DNA of 64,000 nucleotides from Rhodococcus sp. B7740 (GTDB lineage Bacteria; Actinomycetota; Actinomycetes; Mycobacteriales; Mycobacteriaceae): positions 4,216,001 through 4,280,000 of the forward strand of contig NZ_CP010797.1 in assembly GCF_000954115.1 (NCBI RefSeq), given 5' to 3'. Positions 61,743 to 64,000 of the stretch are shown piece after piece. The notes beneath the pieces are model-generated. The model had not been told where the DNA came from, searched no databases, and saw only the letters and a program-made list of their open reading frames with translations. The position numbers and the translations under genes are program-made. Numbering within the stretch: position 1 is the stretch's first letter; each line of letters opens with the position of its first letter.

Positions 61743-62975
61743 GTGCGAATCTCTTTGCGGCGTGGTGGGGTGCGAACCGACGGGGTCGTCATTGGCGTGA
61801 TCGTCGCCGTTGGAACAGTTGCCGCAGGTCTCACCCACCAGCCGATGGTGCAGTCAGGATCGGGCTATCTCAGTGAGCCTGTCGAATACCCCGTCGATAT
61901 TCCTGGGTGCGAATCCGTGGAGCCGCCCGAGGAAGAGCAGTTCTACAGTGTGCTGACCACGGGCCAGGAGGATTACGACAACCCCGCCTACCCGTGGTTG
62001 ACGTCCAAAAAGGCGAACGCGATGTCGATCGCAGTGCGCGAAGCCCTTCCCTCGCAGGTTTCCCTCGTTGCCGGTTCGACGTTCTGGTCCGGCGACGATC
62101 CGCTGGTCTTTCAGCCGGCTGCCCGAGCGGACGGGGTATTCGACCCCGGCACCACCGCGGACGGGGTGGTCACTCGCGACGGCGTCGAAGGTTCGGTGAC
62201 GGTCAATGTCACCCGCGTGGACGATGGGCCCAAGCCATGCCAGGCCGGCTGGCTCGACGCTCGCGAAACTCTGCCCGACGGAACCGTCGTCGACATTCGG
62301 GACACCTGGGATGAATTCGACGGTGACCGCTCCCACTCCAATATCGTGCGTGTGTATGCACGCGATGGTTCCGTCGTCGTAGCGGCGTCATCGGACCGGA
62401 ACGCGGACTACGAATCCACCGGTACCGTGCCACTGTCGATCGATGAGTTGCGCAGGATTGCGCTGCGGCCCGAACTGCTCTGGTCCGCACTCGTTCCCGA
62501 TGGAATTCCCCCGCTCCCGATGTCGTGTGACACCAATTCCGAAGGCGCAGGGCAGTTCTCGTCTCAGGCAGTCGATCGCCTCAATGCCTCGCTGGACGAC
62601 TTCTGGCAATCGGCCGGGATTCCGGTGGAACTCGACAGACCGCTGGGCTCGATGCGGACGTCCCCATCGGGATCGGCCGGCGCGTGCGGAGCCGTGATGG
62701 TCGGCGACGGCACCCTGATGATCAGAGTGATCGACGCGGACTACGAGCCGTCCCCGAATCCCTCGGGTGCGGTGACATTGGCGGACGGCTCGCAATTTCG
62801 TGACGACTACCCGGGTGCGAGCGGAATGACCCTCGACGGCGACCCGATCGACGACATCACGTTGGTCAAACCGTCGGGCACCCGAGTGGACGTGCAGATT
62901 GCAGCAGCACAAACCCTTGTGGACCGACCCCTTCTGCAGGCGATTGCGTTGACTGTGGCAGGGTCTGTCGACTGA
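61743..62975 (+). CDS. exported or membrane-anchored protein of unknown function
   Basis: 410 residues. A basic start (MRISLRRGGVRTDG) and one hydrophobic helix (VVIGVIVAVGTVAAGL) anchor or export the rest. The outside part has four cysteines (DIPGCESV, PKPCQAGW, MSCDTNS, AGACGAV), a QFYSVLTTGQEDYDNPAYPWL stretch and beta-rich segments. I do not recognise the family. GTG at 61743 is 33 bases after the transglutaminase stop. Rhodococcal and mycobacterial genomes hold many such lineage-specific exported proteins. Confidence 0.65.
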   Translation: MRISLRRGGVRTDGVVIGVIVAVGTVAAGLTHQPMVQSGSGYLSEPVEYPVDIPGCESVEPPEEEQFYSVLTTGQEDYDNPAYPWLTSKKANAMSIAVREALPSQVSLVAGSTFWSGDDPLVFQPAARADGVFDPGTTADGVVTRDGVEGSVTVNVTRVDDGPKPCQAGWLDARETLPDGTVVDIRDTWDEFDGDRSHSNIVRVYARDGSVVVAASSDRNADYESTGTVPLSIDELRRIALRPELLWSALVPDGIPPLPMSCDTNSEGAGQFSSQAVDRLNASLDDFWQSAGIPVELDRPLGSMRTSPSGSAGACGAVMVGDGTLMIRVIDADYEPSPNPSGAVTLADGSQFRDDYPGASGMTLDGDPIDDITLVKPSGTRVDVQIAAAQTLVDRPLLQAIALTVAGSVD

Positions 62976-63301
62976 CATCGGCGTTCGTCGCGATCGTGCA
63001 GACGGACAGATGGATGAACTCGTCCGGATCATAGTGAGCGTCGGTGATGTCTGTCGGATATGACCAGGTGCCCCGAGACTGTTCCCTAGGGCGCTCTCGC
63101 ACGACGGTTCGACCGAAGATAGGGAACTCGTCCGATGTGTGGACGGTGCGGCGGAGCAAGAGTGGGTTCCATGTACCCCACCTATGATGTTCTGGCCGAT
63201 CATGAACGCCGTGTTGCCGATTCGCTGCGAGCGTACGACCGCCGGGTGCGCAGCCGCGCACAGAACGATCGCAGGCCACGAGCGCGGCGTAGTTTGTTGG
63301 C
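62976..63301. other. intergenic region, no convincing gene
   Basis: These 326 bases separate the exported protein from the LuxR-type gene. I see no ORF with family likeness on either strand. An 8-bp inverted repeat, GTTCCCTA (63081-63088) and TAGGGAAC (63120-63127), and a GTGGG...CCCAC hairpin near 63160-63180 are the only structure. The upstream region of the last gene presumably holds its promoter. Confidence 0.5.
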
Positions 63302-64000
63302 GTGGCTCGCACTCTGATCGGACGGGATGCCGAACTCGCGGCGCTCGAACAGGTCGTCGCCGACGCTGCCCGCGGTGCACCTGCCGCGGTCGTCGTGTCC
63401 GGTGACGCCGGTGTCGGCAAAACGCGGCTGCTGGCAGAACTGCGGCGCAATGCGGAAGCACGCGGAACTCGGGTACTGGTCGGGCGGTGCTTGGACCTCG
63501 GTGAGGTCGGTATTCCGTACCTCGCGTTCACCGAATTGTTCGGTCCACTCCCGCACACCACCCGGTCCGAACTGTTCGATGCTGCCCTCGTCGCACTGAC
63601 TGCAGCTGGGACCGACCGCCCGGCGCTCCTCATCGTCGAGGATGCGCACTGGGCGGACACCTCCACCCGTGAGCTCATGACATTCCTGCTGTCGAGACTC
63701 GCGAAAACGCATGTGTCCTTGGTGATCTCGTATCGTAGCGACGATCTGCATCGCAAACACCCACTCCGGCAGTCGCTCTCCGAGTGGACACGTCTGAGCT
63801 ACGTCCGTCGAGTCGGCTTGACGCCTCTCGATGTCGAATCGTCGTATCGCCTCCTCGATTCGCTTCCGGCAGCGACGCATGTGGCATCCCGGGACGCCAT
63901 CGTGGAGCGATCGGGCGGCAATCCATTTTTCATCGAAGAACTCGTCTCTGCCGGCCAGCGTCCCGGATCGTCGATACCGCCGGGCCTTGCCGAGCTACTG
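63302..64000 (+). CDS. LuxR-type regulator with N-terminal AAA ATPase, cut by the right edge
   Basis: 233 codons are present, open to the edge. The N-terminus RTLIGRDAELAALEQVVADAARG, Walker A SGDAGVGKTRLLAEL, Walker B LLIVEDAHWADTSTRELM and SGGNPFFIEELV are those of the large LuxR/LAL ATPase regulators (about 850-950 residues), which normally end in a LuxR HTH not seen here. GTG at 63302. Targets cannot be inferred from this side. Confidence 0.85.
   Translation, partial: MARTLIGRDAELAALEQVVADAARGAPAAVVVSGDAGVGKTRLLAELRRNAEARGTRVLVGRCLDLGEVGIPYLAFTELFGPLPHTTRSELFDAALVALTAAGTDRPALLIVEDAHWADTSTRELMTFLLSRLAKTHVSLVISYRSDDLHRKHPLRQSLSEWTRLSYVRRVGLTPLDVESSYRLLDSLPAATHVASRDAIVERSGGNPFFIEELVSAGQRPGSSIPPGLAELL

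Noticed and set aside
62866..63756. Minus-strand 296-codon frame over the last intergenic region
   Set aside because: Most of it is antisense to the LuxR-type ATPase, and the remainder has no recognisable motif or ribosome binding site.

Overview
The window is ordinary-looking chromosome of a high-GC actinomycete, most probably Rhodococcus or a close relative (R. fascians/Rhodococcoides group). That is inference from codon use, frequent GTG/TTG starts with GTGA/ATGA overlaps, and actinobacterial families: a mycothiol-type DsbA protein, Arr, MmpL-type RND, an Rv3722c-type aminotransferase next to the SRP RNA, and tyrA beside a TadA partner. I saw no insertion sequence, phage, integrase, plasmid or CRISPR genes.

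Layout. 0-3.4 kb (minus): a DUF998 membrane protein, a DUF3558-like lipoprotein and a cytosine-C5 methyltransferase translationally coupled to Vsr. 3.6-7.2 kb: a heterodimeric ABC exporter. 7.2-10.6 kb: a glycolipid-binding-fold protein, tyrA, a TadA partner and tadA, a CsbD stress protein and tRNA-Ser(CGA), followed by two tandem GC-rich palindromic elements. 11-16.5 kb: two lipoproteins, a PolX-like PHP protein, YceI, a fatty acid hydroxylase, a SOUL protein and an Rrf2 regulator. 16.5-23.3 kb: a TetR gene with two tandem operators, an MMPL transporter and a second heterodimeric ABC exporter. 23.3-27.5 kb: tgt, a PNPOx-fold protein, and a divergent MarR/drug-exporter pair with a palindromic operator.

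27.4-34.5 kb: a coupled 45-residue ORF, a C-A-T-C nonribosomal peptide synthetase without a release domain, DUF2231 and VIT-family genes, and a BlaI/M56 protease pair. Two similar TACTAC-N7-GTAG palindromes stand before the NRPS and directly after it. 34.6-37.5 kb: kynA-kynU-PaaX regulator, which degrades tryptophan to anthranilate. 37.5-41.7 kb: YhhQ, a proline-rich membrane protein, GluQ, a HAD hydrolase and WrbA behind two tandem operators. Tgt, YhhQ and GluQ together suggest queuosine-precursor salvage and further modification of queuosine in tRNA-Asp. 41.7-49.5 kb: a TetR remnant, a YnjBCD-like ABC importer, a VTT protein, a CDP-alcohol phosphatidyltransferase (the YnjF family), a mercuric-reductase-like flavoprotein and a methyltransferase.

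49.5-64 kb: arr, a DsbA-fold protein with a probable 3' frameshift, a LysR/MHS symporter/hydroxybutyrate-dehydrogenase locus, a second repeat element, tRNA-Ser(GGA), ffs, an aspartate-aminotransferase-like gene, a divergent TetR/MFS pair with one operator per gene, a secretory lipase, YnfA, PhoU, a transglutaminase-like protein, an unknown exported protein, and a truncated LuxR-type ATPase regulator at the right edge. The most distinctive items are the NRPS locus with its flanking boxes and altered A domain, the queuosine-related set with an unusual Tgt loop, the tandem palindromic elements next to tRNA-Ser, and the Dcm-Vsr pair without a visible nuclease.
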